From positions 62,001 to 126,000 of the forward strand of contig NZ_JARZAI010000010.1 in NCBI RefSeq assembly GCF_029893355.1: DNA of 64,000 nt, in the 5' to 3' direction. The DNA is from Kitasatospora sp. MAA4 (GTDB taxonomy: Bacteria; Actinomycetota; Actinomycetes; Streptomycetales; Streptomycetaceae). Every line of letters begins with the position of its first letter. The first letter of the stretch is position 1. The notes beneath the pieces were generated by a model. It was given only the letters and a program-made list of their open reading frames with translations, was not told where the DNA came from and ran no database searches. Position numbers and translations under genes: made by a program. Of this stretch, positions 36,893 through 45,866 are shown piece after piece.

Positions 36893-37288
36893 ATGAGAAA
36901 CACCTTCCGTGCCCCGAGGGCACGCGCCGCCTCCGTCCTCACCGCCGCCCTGCTCGCCCTCGCCCCCGTCGTGGGCTTCGCGGGCGTCGCCCATGCCGAC
37001 GTCAGCGGCAGCGTCTGCCAGAGCGCGCTGCCCAGCCAGGCCGACGACACGCTCTCCCTCATCGCCAGCGACGGGCCGTTCCCGTTCAGCCAGGACGGCG
37101 TGGTCTTCGACAACCGCGAGGGCGTCCTGCCGGACGAGCCGGTCGGCTACTACCACGAGTACACCGTGATCACCCCGGGTGCTCGGACCCGCGGCACGCG
37201 CCGGATCATCACCGGCGAGGGCAGCCAGGAGGACTACTACACCTCCGACCACTACGTGACCTTCTACTCCGTCGACTTCACCTGCTAG
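36893..37288 (+). CDS. Guanyl-specific extracellular ribonuclease (RNase Sa type)
   Basis: 131 residues: a signal peptide ending VAHA, then a 96-residue mature part almost like RNase Sa of S. aureofaciens, starting DVSGSVCQSALP and ending FTC. The catalytic set is kept: Glu in YYHEYTV, Arg in ARTRGTRRII, and His in SDHYVTF. The disulphide cysteines near both ends are kept too. It cleaves RNA after G outside the cell. No barstar-like inhibitor gene is adjacent. ATG 36893 has no strong ribosome binding site but gives a proper signal peptide. The last 11 bases overlap the convergent kinase gene. Confidence 0.97.
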   Translation: MRNTFRAPRARAASVLTAALLALAPVVGFAGVAHADVSGSVCQSALPSQADDTLSLIASDGPFPFSQDGVVFDNREGVLPDEPVGYYHEYTVITPGARTRGTRRIITGEGSQEDYYTSDHYVTFYSVDFTC

Positions 37289-38699
37289 GACCGGCGGCAG
37301 ACCGGGCGGTGGGGAAGCGCAGCCGGAACAGCGCCCCGCCGCCCGGAGCGCGCTCGGCGGTGAGCTCGGCGCTGTGCGCCTGGGCGATCTGCCGGGCCAT
37401 CGCGAGCCCGAGTCCGGAGCCGGGCAGCGCGCGGGCGGCCGACGCCCGGTAGAACCGGTCGAAGACGTACGGGAGGTCCTCGTACGCGATGCCGGGGCCG
37501 TGGTCCCGGACGGTGAGTTCGAGCAGGTCCAGCGGGGAGCCGGTCAGCGTCACCTCGACCGGTCCGCCCGGTGGGCTGAACTTGGCCGCGTTGTCCAGCA
37601 GGTTGGAGAGCAGCCGGGCCAGCCGCGCGGGTACGCCCGGCAGGGCGAGGTCGACGGTCTCCGGCGCGAGGACCAGGTCGAACGCCACGCCGGGCCAGTG
37701 GTCCTGGGCGGCGGACACGCAGTGCTCGACCAGTGCGGCCGGGCGGACCTGCTCCAGCAGCGGCTGCGGCTCCTCGTCCCGGGCCAGCTCGATCAGGTCG
37801 TTCACCAGGCCGGTCACCTCGCGCAGCTGGCGGTGCAGCCCGGCCGATGCCCGCTCCCGCTGGGCCGGCGTCAACCGCTCGGCGCGGGCCAGGAGTTCGG
37901 CGTTGGTGCGGAGCGCGGTGAGCGGGGTGCGCAGCTCGTGGGAGGCGTCGGCGACCAGTCGGCGCTGGGCGGCGACCGACTGCTCCAGCTCGCCGAGCAT
38001 CGTGTTGAAGCTGACCGCCAGCCGGGTCACCTCGTCCTCGCCGCGCCCCGACGGCGGCCCCGGCGGCAGTTCGATGCGCAGGCCGGCGTCCCGGGTCGCG
38101 GCGATCCGCTCGGCCGTCGCGGTCAGCCGGGCCACCGGCGCCAGGCCGGTGCGGGCCAGCACGTAGCCGAGCGCACCCGCGAGCAGCACGCCCGCGCCCG
38201 CCACCGCCGCCATCAACTCCCCCGCCTGGCGCACGCCCTGCTCGACGGCGTCCGAGCGCAGCGCGACCTGGACCGCCTGCCCGGCGGCGAACGGCGCGCT
38301 GTACATCCGCGCCGGGTGGCCGCTGACCTGGACATCCGTGTAGTACGCGCCGCGGCGGTGGGCCGCCACCTGCCGGGTGGCGGCGGTCACCGGCAGCAGG
38401 TACGACGCGGCCACCGGGTCGGCGGCGGCGGACGCGGGCACGATCTGGGTGCAGGCGGGCGCGGCGAGGTAGCCGCACTCGCCGTAGACGACGCCGGGCG
38501 CGCGGTTGCGGTCCTGCTGCTGGAGCAGGGTGACCTGCTGGACGAGGTGCAGGTCGAGCTGGTGGCGCAGTTCGTAGCGGACGATGGTGAAGGCCGCCGC
38601 GCACACGCCCAGCGCCACCAGGGCGACGGCGGCCGAGCCGGCCAGCGCGAGGCGGGTGCGCAGCGGGCGGCGGCGGCGCCAGCGGGCGTGCGCTCTCAC
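37278..38699 (-). CDS. Sensor histidine kinase of a two-component system
   Basis: 473 residues. Two membrane helices frame a sensor loop (residues about 40-155); a HAMP region ([14 protein letters not shown]) follows. The H-box is [23 protein letters not shown]. The ATPase has [11 protein letters not shown] (N-box), DHGPGI (G1) and GSGLGLAMA (G2). It autophosphorylates and passes phosphate to the partner regulator, whose stop overlaps its GTG start by four bases. Its organisation is MprB/CseC-like. The divergent neighbour is a MurG paralogue, so an envelope signal is plausible. The stop overlaps the RNase Sa gene tail. Confidence 0.94.
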   Translation of the reverse strand: MRAHARWRRRRPLRTRLALAGSAAVALVALGVCAAAFTIVRYELRHQLDLHLVQQVTLLQQQDRNRAPGVVYGECGYLAAPACTQIVPASAAADPVAASYLLPVTAATRQVAAHRRGAYYTDVQVSGHPARMYSAPFAAGQAVQVALRSDAVEQGVRQAGELMAAVAGAGVLLAGALGYVLARTGLAPVARLTATAERIAATRDAGLRIELPPGPPSGRGEDEVTRLAVSFNTMLGELEQSVAAQRRLVADASHELRTPLTALRTNAELLARAERLTPAQRERASAGLHRQLREVTGLVNDLIELARDEEPQPLLEQVRPAALVEHCVSAAQDHWPGVAFDLVLAPETVDLALPGVPARLARLLSNLLDNAAKFSPPGGPVEVTLTGSPLDLLELTVRDHGPGIAYEDLPYVFDRFYRASAARALPGSGLGLAMARQIAQAHSAELTAERAPGGGALFRLRFPTARSAAGPSR

Positions 38700-39421
38700 G
38701 CCGGGTCCAGCGACGGGTCCAGCCGGTAGCCGACGCCGTGCACCGTGTGCACCAGGCGCGGCTCGCCGCCGGCCTCCAGCTTGCGGCGCAGGTAGCCGAT
38801 GTAGACGGCCAGCGAGTTGGAGTCCGGGCCGAAGTCGACGCCCCAGACGCGCTCCATGATCACCTCGCGCGGCAGCACCTGTCCCGGGTGCAGCATCAGC
38901 AGTTCGAGCAGGGCGAACTCGGTGCGCGAGAACTCCAGAAGTCGGCCGGCCCGACGTCCGGTGCGGGTGGCCGGGTCGATCGTCAGGTCGCCGGCGGCGA
39001 TCGTGCCGTCTGCTCCGGGTGTGCCGGGTGTCGCGCCCGACAGGTCGGGGGCGGTGCGGCGCAGCAGCGCGCGCAGGCGGGCGGCCAGCTCGTCCAGGGC
39101 GAAGGGCTTCACCAGGTAGTCGTCCGCGCCGGCGTCCAGGCCGTCCACCCGGTCGCTGACCGAGTCGCGGGCGGTGAGCACCAGGACGGGTGTGCGGTCG
39201 CCGATGGCGCGCAGCCGGCGGCAGACGGCGAGGCCGTCCAGCACCGGCATCAGCACGTCCAGGACGAGTGCGTCGGGCTGCCAGCGGCTCAGTTCGGTCA
39301 GGGCCGCCAGGCCGTCCGGGGCGCCGCGCACCGCGTAGCCCTCGACCGCCAGGCCGTCCTCGACGGCGCCGCGCACCTCCGGGTCGTCGTCCACGACCAG
39401 GATCCTCAGCTGGTTGCTCAT
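38696..39421 (-). CDS. OmpR-family response regulator
   Basis: 241 residues. The receiver starts [14 protein letters not shown] (acidic pocket), has [14 protein letters not shown] with the phospho-Asp, and KPFALDEL with the conserved Lys. The C-terminal winged helix has [25 protein letters not shown] and [14 protein letters not shown]. It is the MprA/CseB-like partner of the adjacent kinase and lies first in the operon. ATG 39421 (MSNQLRI) is chosen; further upstream codons would overlap the start of the divergent MurG-like gene. The 64-bp gap between these starts must hold both promoters. Confidence 0.95.
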   Translation of the reverse strand: MSNQLRILVVDDDPEVRGAVEDGLAVEGYAVRGAPDGLAALTELSRWQPDALVLDVLMPVLDGLAVCRRLRAIGDRTPVLVLTARDSVSDRVDGLDAGADDYLVKPFALDELAARLRALLRRTAPDLSGATPGTPGADGTIAAGDLTIDPATRTGRRAGRLLEFSRTEFALLELLMLHPGQVLPREVIMERVWGVDFGPDSNSLAVYIGYLRRKLEAGGEPRLVHTVHGVGYRLDPSLDPA

Positions 39422-39485
39422 GGGGACAACCCTCTCAAACAGCGCTATTAGAACTCTCTTAGGCCCGCTCGCCAGGCTGCGGAGC

Positions 39486-40664
39486 ATGCGGACCGAAGAA
39501 CCGACAGAACGACGATCCGACCCGCCCACCCTCTCGGTGGTGATCGGCGCCGGTGGCACCGGCGGGCACATCTACCCCGGCCTCGCGCTGGCCGAAGCGC
39601 TGCGCCGAGTCGAACCGAGAGCAGTGATCTCGTTTGTGGGCACTGCTCGCGGACTGGAGACCCGACTGATCCCGGAGGCCGGCTACCAGCTGCACACCGT
39701 GGACATGATCCCCTTCGACGCGGCGCTCGGCCTGCGCCGCTACCTGCTGCCCGCGGCACTGCTGCGATCCGGGCGCCAGTGCCAGGAGCTGCTGCGGGCC
39801 CAGGGCGCCCAGATCGCGGTGGGCATGGGCGGCTACCCGAGCGCCCCGGTGATCGTCGGGGCGAGGCTCGCCGGACTGCCGAGCGTCATCCACGAGTCCA
39901 ACGCCGTCCCCGGCCGGGCCAACCGCTTCGCGGCCCGGCTCACCCCGCACGTCGCCCTCGCCTTCGACCGGACCCGGGCGCACCTGCCCTCCGGTACCGC
40001 CGCCGAGACCGTCGGCATGCCGCTGGTCGGCGCGGTCGCCGCGCTGGACCGAGCGGCACTGCGGGCCGAGGCGCGCCGGGCCTACGGCGTGCCGCCGGGC
40101 GCCCGGCTGGTGCTGTTCAACGGCGGCAGCCTCGGCGCGACCCGGCTGACCGAGGCCGCCGTCGCCCTGGCCGAGCGCTGGCGCCACCGCACCGACGTCC
40201 ACCTGCTGATCAAGACCGGCCCCGCCGCCTACCCCGACGTCCGCGCCCGGCTGGCCGACTCGCCGATCGCCGCGCCGGTGCCCTACCTGGACCGGATGGA
40301 CCTCGCCTACGCCGCCGCCGACCTGGTGGTCTGCCGGGCGGGCTCGTCGACCGTCGCCGAGCTGTGCACGGTCGGTGTCCCCGCCGTCCTGGTCCCCTAT
40401 CCGCACGCGCCGCACGACCACCAGACCCACAACGCCCGGGTCCTCTCCGACGCCGGCGCGGGCCTGCTGCTCGCCGACGCCGAGTGCACCGGCGAGCGCC
40501 TGGCCGAGCTGGCCGAACCGCTGCTCGCCGACCCGCGGCGGCTGGCCGCGATGGGACAGGCGGCCGACCCCGGCACCCACGCCCAAGCGGCGGACCTGCT
40601 CGCGGCCAAGGTGCTGCGCACCGCGGGCCGGCCCGCCCGCACCCCTTTCGAAACCCACGCATGA
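39486..40664 (+). CDS. MurG-like glycosyltransferase (GT28), paralogue outside a cell-division cluster
   Basis: 392 residues, GT-B fold. The N-terminal loop [17 protein letters not shown] and the C-terminal [33 protein letters not shown] are the acceptor and UDP-GlcNAc motifs of MurG. MurG makes lipid II from lipid I on the inner membrane face. This copy sits alone with a sugar-nucleotide dehydratase, not among division genes, so it is probably a second MurG-type enzyme for a specialised glycan, lipid or metabolite. It is divergent from a two-component system. ATG 39486 lies 64 bp from the regulator start; ATG 39414 would overlap that gene. Confidence 0.88.
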   Translation: MRTEEPTERRSDPPTLSVVIGAGGTGGHIYPGLALAEALRRVEPRAVISFVGTARGLETRLIPEAGYQLHTVDMIPFDAALGLRRYLLPAALLRSGRQCQELLRAQGAQIAVGMGGYPSAPVIVGARLAGLPSVIHESNAVPGRANRFAARLTPHVALAFDRTRAHLPSGTAAETVGMPLVGAVAALDRAALRAEARRAYGVPPGARLVLFNGGSLGATRLTEAAVALAERWRHRTDVHLLIKTGPAAYPDVRARLADSPIAAPVPYLDRMDLAYAAADLVVCRAGSSTVAELCTVGVPAVLVPYPHAPHDHQTHNARVLSDAGAGLLLADAECTGERLAELAEPLLADPRRLAAMGQAADPGTHAQAADLLAAKVLRTAGRPARTPFETHA

Positions 40665-40678
40665 GCACGGAGGAAGAC

Positions 40679-41680
40679 ATGAACACGAACGACGAGCAGT
40701 ACTGGAACGGCCGCAAGGTCCTGGTCACCGGCGCCGAGGGCTTCATCGGCAGCACCCTGGTGGACCTGCTGGTGGCCCGCGGCGCCCGGGTGCGCGCCCT
40801 GGTGCACTACAAGCCGTACGCCGAGCGCGGCTACCTCGCCCGCTACCTGGCGACCGGCGAGGTGGAGATGACGGCCGGCGACGTGCGCGACGCCGGCCGG
40901 GTGCTGGACGCGGTGGAGGGCTGCGAGACCGTCTTCCACCTCGCCGCGCTGATCGGCATCCCGTACAGCTACCAGGCGCCCGAGGCGTACGTGCAGACCA
41001 ACGTGGTGGGCACCCAGAACGTCGCGAGCGCCTGCCTGCGCCACGGCGCCCGCCTGGTGCACACCTCCACCAGCGAGGTCTACGGCACCGCGATCACCGC
41101 GCCGATCAGCGAGCAGCACCCCCTGCAACCGCAGTCGCCGTACTCCGCCTCGAAGATCGGCGCGGACATGATGGCGCTCTCCTACCACCACTCCTTCGAG
41201 CTGCCCGTCTCGGTGGTGCGCCCCTTCAACACCTACGGCCCGCGCCAGTCCGCCCGCGCGGTGATCCCCGCGATCCTGGCCCAACTGCACTCCGGGGCAA
41301 CCGAGATCCGGCTCGGATCGCTCACCCCGACCCGGGACTTCACCTACGTGGGCGACACCGCCGAGGGCTTCCTCGCCGTCGCCGCCAGCGACCGGACGCT
41401 GGGCGAGGTGGTCAACCTCGGCACCGGCAGCGAGGTCTCCATCGGCGACCTGGCCCACGCCCTGATCGCCGCCTCGGGCCGACCGGCCCGGGTCGTGGTG
41501 GACCCGGCCCGGCTGCGCCCGTCCGGCAGCGAGGTCGAGCGGCTGCTCTCGGACAACTCCCGGGCCCGCGAACTGGCCGACTGGAAGCCCCGGGTGGAGC
41601 TCGCCGAAGGCCTGGAACGCACCTCGGCCTGGGTCGCCGCCAACCTGGACGCCTTTGCGCCGGACCGCTACCAGGTCTGA
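40679..41680 (+). CDS. Sugar-nucleotide 4,6-dehydratase/epimerase (extended SDR, LegB-like)
   Basis: 333 residues. The NAD-binding GAEGFIGSTLVDLL opens the protein. The catalytic centre is TSTSEVYGT with YSASK, the YxxxK pair. RPFNTYGPRQSARAVIP matches dehydratases such as LegB and GDP-mannose/UDP-GlcNAc 4,6-dehydratases. It would convert an NDP-hexose to a 4-keto-6-deoxy sugar. ATG 40679 follows GGAGGAAG at ideal distance; ATG 40661 overlaps the MurG stop (ATGA) and would add six residues. Together with the MurG-like gene it forms a two-gene module that could make and transfer an unusual amino-deoxy sugar. Confidence 0.88.
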   Translation: MNTNDEQYWNGRKVLVTGAEGFIGSTLVDLLVARGARVRALVHYKPYAERGYLARYLATGEVEMTAGDVRDAGRVLDAVEGCETVFHLAALIGIPYSYQAPEAYVQTNVVGTQNVASACLRHGARLVHTSTSEVYGTAITAPISEQHPLQPQSPYSASKIGADMMALSYHHSFELPVSVVRPFNTYGPRQSARAVIPAILAQLHSGATEIRLGSLTPTRDFTYVGDTAEGFLAVAASDRTLGEVVNLGTGSEVSIGDLAHALIAASGRPARVVVDPARLRPSGSEVERLLSDNSRARELADWKPRVELAEGLERTSAWVAANLDAFAPDRYQV

Positions 41681-41804
41681 CGGGGACGACGGCACTGGCT
41701 GCGGTCGGCGGCGTTGGCCTCGCCCGGGCGGCCGGGCAGGCGGAGAATGCAAGCGACGCCGCTTCGGCGACAGAGGCAGCGGACCAGGACGCGGAGGAGC
41801 CGCC

Positions 41805-42254
41805 ATGACCAGCTCGGCCGTGCCGGGATATCGGACCGGCAAGATCTGCTACCTGGAGATTCCGGCCGTCGACGCCGAACGGTCCGCCGACTTCTACCAT
41901 CGCGCCTTCGGCTGGGCGGTCCGGCACGACAGCGACGGCCGGGTCGCTTTCGACGACACCGTCGGCGGGGTCAGCGGCCGGTGGGTGGTCGGCCGGGCCC
42001 CGGCGACCGAGCCCGGACTGGTGGTGTCGATCATGGTCGCGGACGCGGGCGCCACCGTCGTGGCGATCACCGCCGCCGGCGGCGAGATCGTCCGCCCGGT
42101 CGACGAGGACGCCGAGGTGCAGTTCGCCTGGTTCCGCGATCCCGCGGGGAACGTCCTGGGGATCTACCAACAGCCCGGCCTGGCGGCGGCCGAGGCGGAT
42201 GCGGAGTTGGTCGACATGCCCGAGTCCAGCAAGCCGATGACGAGGTGGTTCTGA
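41805..42254 (+). CDS. VOC-family (glyoxalase/bleomycin-resistance-like) protein
   Basis: 149 residues with one betaalphabetabetabeta unit, CYLEIPAVDAERSADFYHRAFGW, and a second half ending VQFAWFRDPAGNVLGIYQQ, which is the standard VOC ending with the metal-site Glu replaced by Gln or absent. VOC proteins are metal dioxygenases, isomerases or drug-binding proteins. ATG 41805 has GGAGGA upstream. No neighbour suggests a substrate. The C-terminal tail SSKPMTRWF is extra. Confidence 0.82.
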   Translation: MTSSAVPGYRTGKICYLEIPAVDAERSADFYHRAFGWAVRHDSDGRVAFDDTVGGVSGRWVVGRAPATEPGLVVSIMVADAGATVVAITAAGGEIVRPVDEDAEVQFAWFRDPAGNVLGIYQQPGLAAAEADAELVDMPESSKPMTRWF

Positions 42255-42276
42255 CCGAGAGTCAGCTGACGCAGGA

Positions 42277-42729
42277 TCAGAGGCCGATGTCCTCGTTCCA
42301 GAGGTCGGGGCGGGCCGCGATGAACTCCTGCATCAGGGCGGCGCATTCGGGGTCGTCCAGGATGACGATCTGCACCCCGTGGTCGGCCAGCCAGCCGTGG
42401 CCGCCCTCGAAGGTGCGGTTCTCGCCGACGACGACCCGGGATATGCCGAACTGGCGGACCAGGCCGCTGCAGTACCAGCACGGCGACAGGGTCGTCACCA
42501 TCGTGGTTCCGCGGTACGAGCGCCGGCGCCCGGCCGCGCGGAAGGCGGCGGTCTCCGCGTGCATCGACGGATCGCCGTCCTGCACGCGGCGGTTGCGGCC
42601 GCGGCCGAGCAGGGTGGCGCCGTCGGGCCCGTAGAGCGCGGCCCCGATCGGGATGCCGCCCTCGGCGAGGCCCGCGCGTGCCTCCTCGACCGCGGTCCGG
42701 AGCATCAGGCGATCCGCTTCCAGGGACAT
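42277..42729 (-). CDS. Cytosine/nucleoside deaminase-family enzyme
   Basis: 150 residues. HAETAA carries the zinc His and the catalytic Glu; SPCWYCSG carries the PCxxC zinc cysteines. The end of the protein (LMQEFIAARPDLWNEDIGL) is like yeast cytosine deaminase and related enzymes, which have E-D-I at the C-terminus. It likely deaminates cytosine or another pyrimidine or small amine in the cytosol. It is a single gene, convergent with the VOC gene, 22 bp apart. Confidence 0.88.
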   Translation of the reverse strand: MSLEADRLMLRTAVEEARAGLAEGGIPIGAALYGPDGATLLGRGRNRRVQDGDPSMHAETAAFRAAGRRRSYRGTTMVTTLSPCWYCSGLVRQFGISRVVVGENRTFEGGHGWLADHGVQIVILDDPECAALMQEFIAARPDLWNEDIGL

Positions 42730-42943
42730 GACCTCAGTCTTCCCCGGATCCTGTCGGTCGGCTCAGCCGAAGTTGAGACTGGACGCGCTGGTACGGCCCT
42801 GACAGTGGTACCGCGGTACCAGCCGGGGGTGGAGGTGCACCCCGGGGTACTACGGTTCGCGGTTGTGCGGCACCTAGCGTGGTGAGTGGACGGCCGGGGT
42901 CCGGCGGTCCGGGAACCACCACCGGAGCTCTGCGGAGGTCGGC

Positions 42944-43108
42944 ATGAGGACCGTCAATCGAGTCGTACGGGCTGATCGCGGCGTGGTGCACGCCGAGTGG
43001 GCGAAGCGGACGGGGTGGGCGGCCACGCCGCGGTGCGGCTGCGGTGCCTGTTCCCGTGCCGCGCTGGTGCGGGCGTGGGCGCCGTGGTGGTCGTCCGGGA
43101 AGGGATGA
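42944..43108 (+). CDS. Candidate small ORF, 54 residues, Cys/Trp-rich
   Basis: ATG 42944 follows GGAGG by five bases, an excellent ribosome binding site. The 54-codon frame stops at 43106-43108, directly before a strong terminator hairpin. The peptide contains RCGCGACSR (three Cys in a CxCxxC cluster) and a Trp-rich tail (RAWAPWWSSGKG). No known family. The start signal plus the terminator make translation plausible, but coding bias is not decisive in such GC-rich DNA. Confidence 0.45.
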   Translation: MRTVNRVVRADRGVVHAEWAKRTGWAATPRCGCGACSRAALVRAWAPWWSSGKG

Positions 43109-43111
43109 AGA

Positions 43112-43147
43112 AAGGGGCTCGGCGCGCTGACGCGTGCCGAGCCCCTT
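43112..43147. terminator. Strong bidirectional terminator hairpin
   Basis: AAGGGGCTCGGC (43112-43123) pairs with GCCGAGCCCCTT (43136-43147) over 12 bp. The stem goes on inward through one G-U and three more pairs to a TGAC loop, about 16 bp in all. It is flanked by A-rich and T-rich ends, so it can work in both directions: for the small ORF before it and the transglycosylase gene after it. Confidence 0.9.
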
Positions 43148-43263
43148 CCGTTCTTCGCCCCGGGAGCCCCTGTCCGACGCCCGGGGCGCCTCAGGAGTGG
43201 CTTGGGGGGACAGGACGACCGTACCTATCGCCGCGGACTACTGCCCGCGGCGGTGAGGGCCGA

Positions 43264-43665
43264 TCAGTACCAGTGGTGGTTCTGCCAGAACGCCCAGGCA
43301 GCGTTCGGGCTGCCGTAACGGGAGTTCATGTAGTCCAGGCCCCACTTGATCTGGGTGGCGGGGTTGGTCCTCCAGTCCGCGCCGGCCGAGGCCATCTTGG
43401 AACCGGGCAGCGCCTGGACCAGGCCGTACGCGCCGGAGGAGGCGTTGGTGGCCGAGACGTTCCAGCTGCTCTCGTGCGAGACGATCTGCTCGAACGAGGC
43501 CAGCTGGTTGGCCGGCACGATCTGCGCGGCGATGGCCTGCGCGGAGGAGGCCGGGGTGGCGGCACTGGCGACGGCGGGGGCGACCACGCTGCCGAGGGTG
43601 GCGATACCGGCGGCGGAGGCGAGCAGCGCGACCGAAGTGCGCAGACGGGTGGAGAAAATTCGCAT
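43264..43665 (-). CDS. Secreted lytic transglycosylase-like protein (SLT domain)
   Basis: 133 residues. A signal peptide (RLRTSVALLASAAGIATLG) ends near ASAA. The mature part has a lysozyme-like core: FEQIVSHESSWNVSATNASSGAYGLVQALPGSKM, where the Glu of SHESS is the catalytic acid, and a final WGLDYMNSRYGSPNAAWAFW. It should cleave peptidoglycan. Small SLT proteins of this kind are very common in Streptomyces and often act with Rpf in spore germination or growth. ATG 43665 is the only good start. I looked for a c-di-AMP riboswitch upstream and found none. Confidence 0.9.
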   Translation of the reverse strand: MRIFSTRLRTSVALLASAAGIATLGSVVAPAVASAATPASSAQAIAAQIVPANQLASFEQIVSHESSWNVSATNASSGAYGLVQALPGSKMASAGADWRTNPATQIKWGLDYMNSRYGSPNAAWAFWQNHHWY

Positions 43666-44144
43666 GGAGAAGTAAGCCTCAATCGGTTGGCTGCGCTCCC
43701 GTCCACCAGGACCAGCGGCCGGACAGGGGCCGAAGGATCGGGACGGGGCGCGGGGCGCCTCATGGAGCGAGGGCCTGAACGGGCGCCGCAGCGTGACAGG
43801 TTGCTGCGGCGTCTGACGACTTCGCCATTGTTAGCGGGCCGCTCGCCAGCTGCCAAGACCCGTTGTTACGACGCTCGGTCGTAGTAAACATCGGATTTCC
43901 GGTGGTTCTGGAGCTCGCCGGGGAGGGCACTCTGGGTGTTCTAAACCTTCTAATCTGGTGCATTTCGGACATTTTTTTGAGCTCTGGCAGGTTTGGAACC
44001 CGGTAGCACCCCGCACGGGCACCCGCCGCGACCCCGAACCCCCCAGCTGCGGGGTCGGCCAGCAGCGGACCGTGAGAACGATCAACTACCGGGGATCGTA
44101 GGTCTCCAAGGGCGTGTGAGCACGCTCACCGTCAGAATGGGCGC
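43666..44144. other. 479-bp divergent gap (transglycosylase / DNA ligase)
   Basis: It has two parts. Near the transglycosylase gene it is GC-rich; the middle (43830-43990) is unusually AT-rich, with TTTTTTT at 43972-43978, and should contain the transglycosylase promoter. TACGAC-GCTCG-GTCGTA (43866-43882) is an inverted repeat. A second dyad (44116-44129) sits just before the ligase start. I see no gene in it. Confidence 0.5.
44116..44129. promoter_or_regulatory. Dyad GTGAGC-AC-GCTCAC ahead of the DNA ligase gene
   Basis: Two 6-bp arms in inverted order with a 2-bp centre lie 16 bp upstream of the ATG at 44145. A possible -10 (CAGAAT, 44133-44138) would start transcription at or near the ATG, and no ribosome binding site is visible, so the ligase message may be leaderless. 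The dyad would cover the -35 zone. Confidence 0.45.
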
Positions 44145-45695
44145 ATGCTGCTGCAACAGGTCGCCGCCGCCTCCCGGGCGACGGCTGCGGAGCCGGCCCG
44201 CACGGCGAAAACCGCCCTGCTCGCCGAGCTGCTGCGCGGTCTGCCACCCGCTGATCTGCACGCGGCGGTGCTGCTGCTCTCCGGGGAGTCCCGCCGGCTG
44301 CGGATCGGGGTGGGCCCGGCGACGCTGCCCGAGCTGCCGCCGCCGGCCGAGCGCGCACAGCTCGGCATCGCCGAGACCGAGGCAGCGCTGCTCGCCGTCG
44401 CAGGCGTCCACGGACCCGGCTCGCAGCCCGAGCGCCGCCGGCTGCTGACCCTCCTCTTCTCCCGCGCCACGGCGGACGAGCAGGACTTCCTGCGCCGGGT
44501 GCTGGGTGGCGACCTGCGCCAGGGCGCGCTGGACGCCGTACTGGGGGACGCCGTCGCCGCGGCGGCGGGCGTCCCGGCCGCGGACGTCCGGCGGGCACTG
44601 ATGTTCCGCGGCTCGGCGGCGGCGGTCGCCCGGGCCGCGCTGGAGGGAGGTACCCCGGCGCTGCGCGCGTTCGGCCTGGAGGTCGGGCACCCGGTCCGGC
44701 CGATGCTCGCCGCCGCCGCGCCGGACGTCGCGAGCGCGCTGGAGCGGATCAGCCCCGCCGCGCTGGAGTGGAAGCTCGACGGGATCCGGGTCCAGGTGCA
44801 CCGCGACGGCGGGCGGGTCAGCGTGCACACCCGCAGCCTGGACGACATCACCGCCCGCGTCCCGGAAGTGGTCGAGGCGGCACTCGGCCTGCCGGTGCGC
44901 TCGGCCGTCCTGGACGGCGAGGCCATCGCGCTGGGCGCGGACAGTCGGCCGCGGCCCTTCCAGGTCACCGCCGCCCGCACCGCCTCGCAGCGCGACGCCG
45001 AGGCGCTGCGCGCCGAAGTCCCGCTCAGCGTCTTCTTCTTCGACCTCCTGCACCGCGACGGCCGCACCCTGCTCGACCTGCCCGGGGAGCAGCGGTTCGC
45101 GGAGCTGGCCGAGGCCGTCCCGCCGGAGCTGCGGGTGCCGCGGCTGGTGACGGACGACCGCGGCGAGGCCGAGGCCTTCTTCCGCGACGCGCTGGCGCAC
45201 GGCCACGAGGGCGTCGTCGTCAAGGACCCCGGCGCCCGGTACGCGGCCGGGCGCCGGGGAGCCGGGTGGATCAAGGTCAAGCCCCGGCACACCCTGGATC
45301 TGGTGGTGCTGGCCGCCGAGTGGGGCAGCGGGCGGCGCCGGGGGTGGCTGAGCAACCTGCACCTGGGAGCCCGGCGGGACGGCGCGGGCGGGCTGGCCGA
45401 GGGCACCGGCGAGTGGGTGATGCTGGGCAAGACCTTCAAGGGGCTCACGGACGAGATGCTCGCCTTCCAGACCCGCGAGCTGCTGCTGCGCGAGGTCGGG
45501 CGGGACGCCCGGACCGTGCGGGTGCGGCCGGAGCTGGTGGTGGAGGTCGCCTTCGACGGGCTGCAGCGCAGCCCCCGCTACCCGGCCGGGCTGGCGCTGC
45601 GCTTCGCCCGGGTGCTGCGCTATCGCACGGACAAGACGGCGCAGGAGGCCGACACCATCACGGCCGTCCGGGCACTGGCGCCGGCGGACCTGTAG
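44145..45695 (+). CDS. ATP-dependent DNA ligase (LigB-like)
   Basis: 516 residues. An N-terminal helical DNA-binding domain (residues 1-200) precedes the nucleotidyltransferase core. EWKLDGIRVQVHR contains the KxDG lysine that takes the AMP (about residue 209). VLDGEAIAL, FFFDLLHRDG, EGVVVKDP and WIKVKP are motifs III-V. An OB-fold domain ends the protein. It seals DNA nicks using ATP, probably in repair alongside the NAD ligase. The N-terminal domain makes it like mycobacterial LigB and human ligase I rather than LigD. A single gene; alpha-galactosidase follows after 171 bp. Confidence 0.95.
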   Translation: MLLQQVAAASRATAAEPARTAKTALLAELLRGLPPADLHAAVLLLSGESRRLRIGVGPATLPELPPPAERAQLGIAETEAALLAVAGVHGPGSQPERRRLLTLLFSRATADEQDFLRRVLGGDLRQGALDAVLGDAVAAAAGVPAADVRRALMFRGSAAAVARAALEGGTPALRAFGLEVGHPVRPMLAAAAPDVASALERISPAALEWKLDGIRVQVHRDGGRVSVHTRSLDDITARVPEVVEAALGLPVRSAVLDGEAIALGADSRPRPFQVTAARTASQRDAEALRAEVPLSVFFFDLLHRDGRTLLDLPGEQRFAELAEAVPPELRVPRLVTDDRGEAEAFFRDALAHGHEGVVVKDPGARYAAGRRGAGWIKVKPRHTLDLVVLAAEWGSGRRRGWLSNLHLGARRDGAGGLAEGTGEWVMLGKTFKGLTDEMLAFQTRELLLREVGRDARTVRVRPELVVEVAFDGLQRSPRYPAGLALRFARVLRYRTDKTAQEADTITAVRALAPADL

Positions 45696-45866
45696 AGGCG
45701 AACGCAATCCATCACGAATCAACATCGTCGCGCACAGGGACTGTTGATGTGTGACATGTGCCATTACGCTGCAACGCACGACAGCCCCTTGCCGGTCAGG
45801 GTTTCGCACCGGGCGAGGGCTCGCGTCCGCGCTGTTCGTTTTTGTTCCCACCCCCCGGAGTCGTCC

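Larger units (their letters stand above)
42730..43263. other. 534-bp region between deaminase and transglycosylase genes
   Basis: It contains one short candidate gene (42944-43108) with a strong ribosome binding site and a perfect terminator after it. The remainder is GC-rich: 42730-42943 would hold the deaminase promoter and the promoter for the small frame. Long open frames across this stretch lack plausible starts. Confidence 0.5.

Noticed and set aside
42997..43884. 295-codon plus-strand open frame across the terminator
   Set aside because: It crosses a perfect terminator hairpin and is antisense to the transglycosylase gene with its clear signal peptide and SLT motif.
43666..44085. c-di-AMP (ydaO-type) riboswitch before the lytic transglycosylase gene
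   Set aside because: Such riboswitches often precede Rpf/transglycosylase genes in Streptomyces, but I could not find the conserved GGGGTGAATC or GCCGAATCC blocks in this region.
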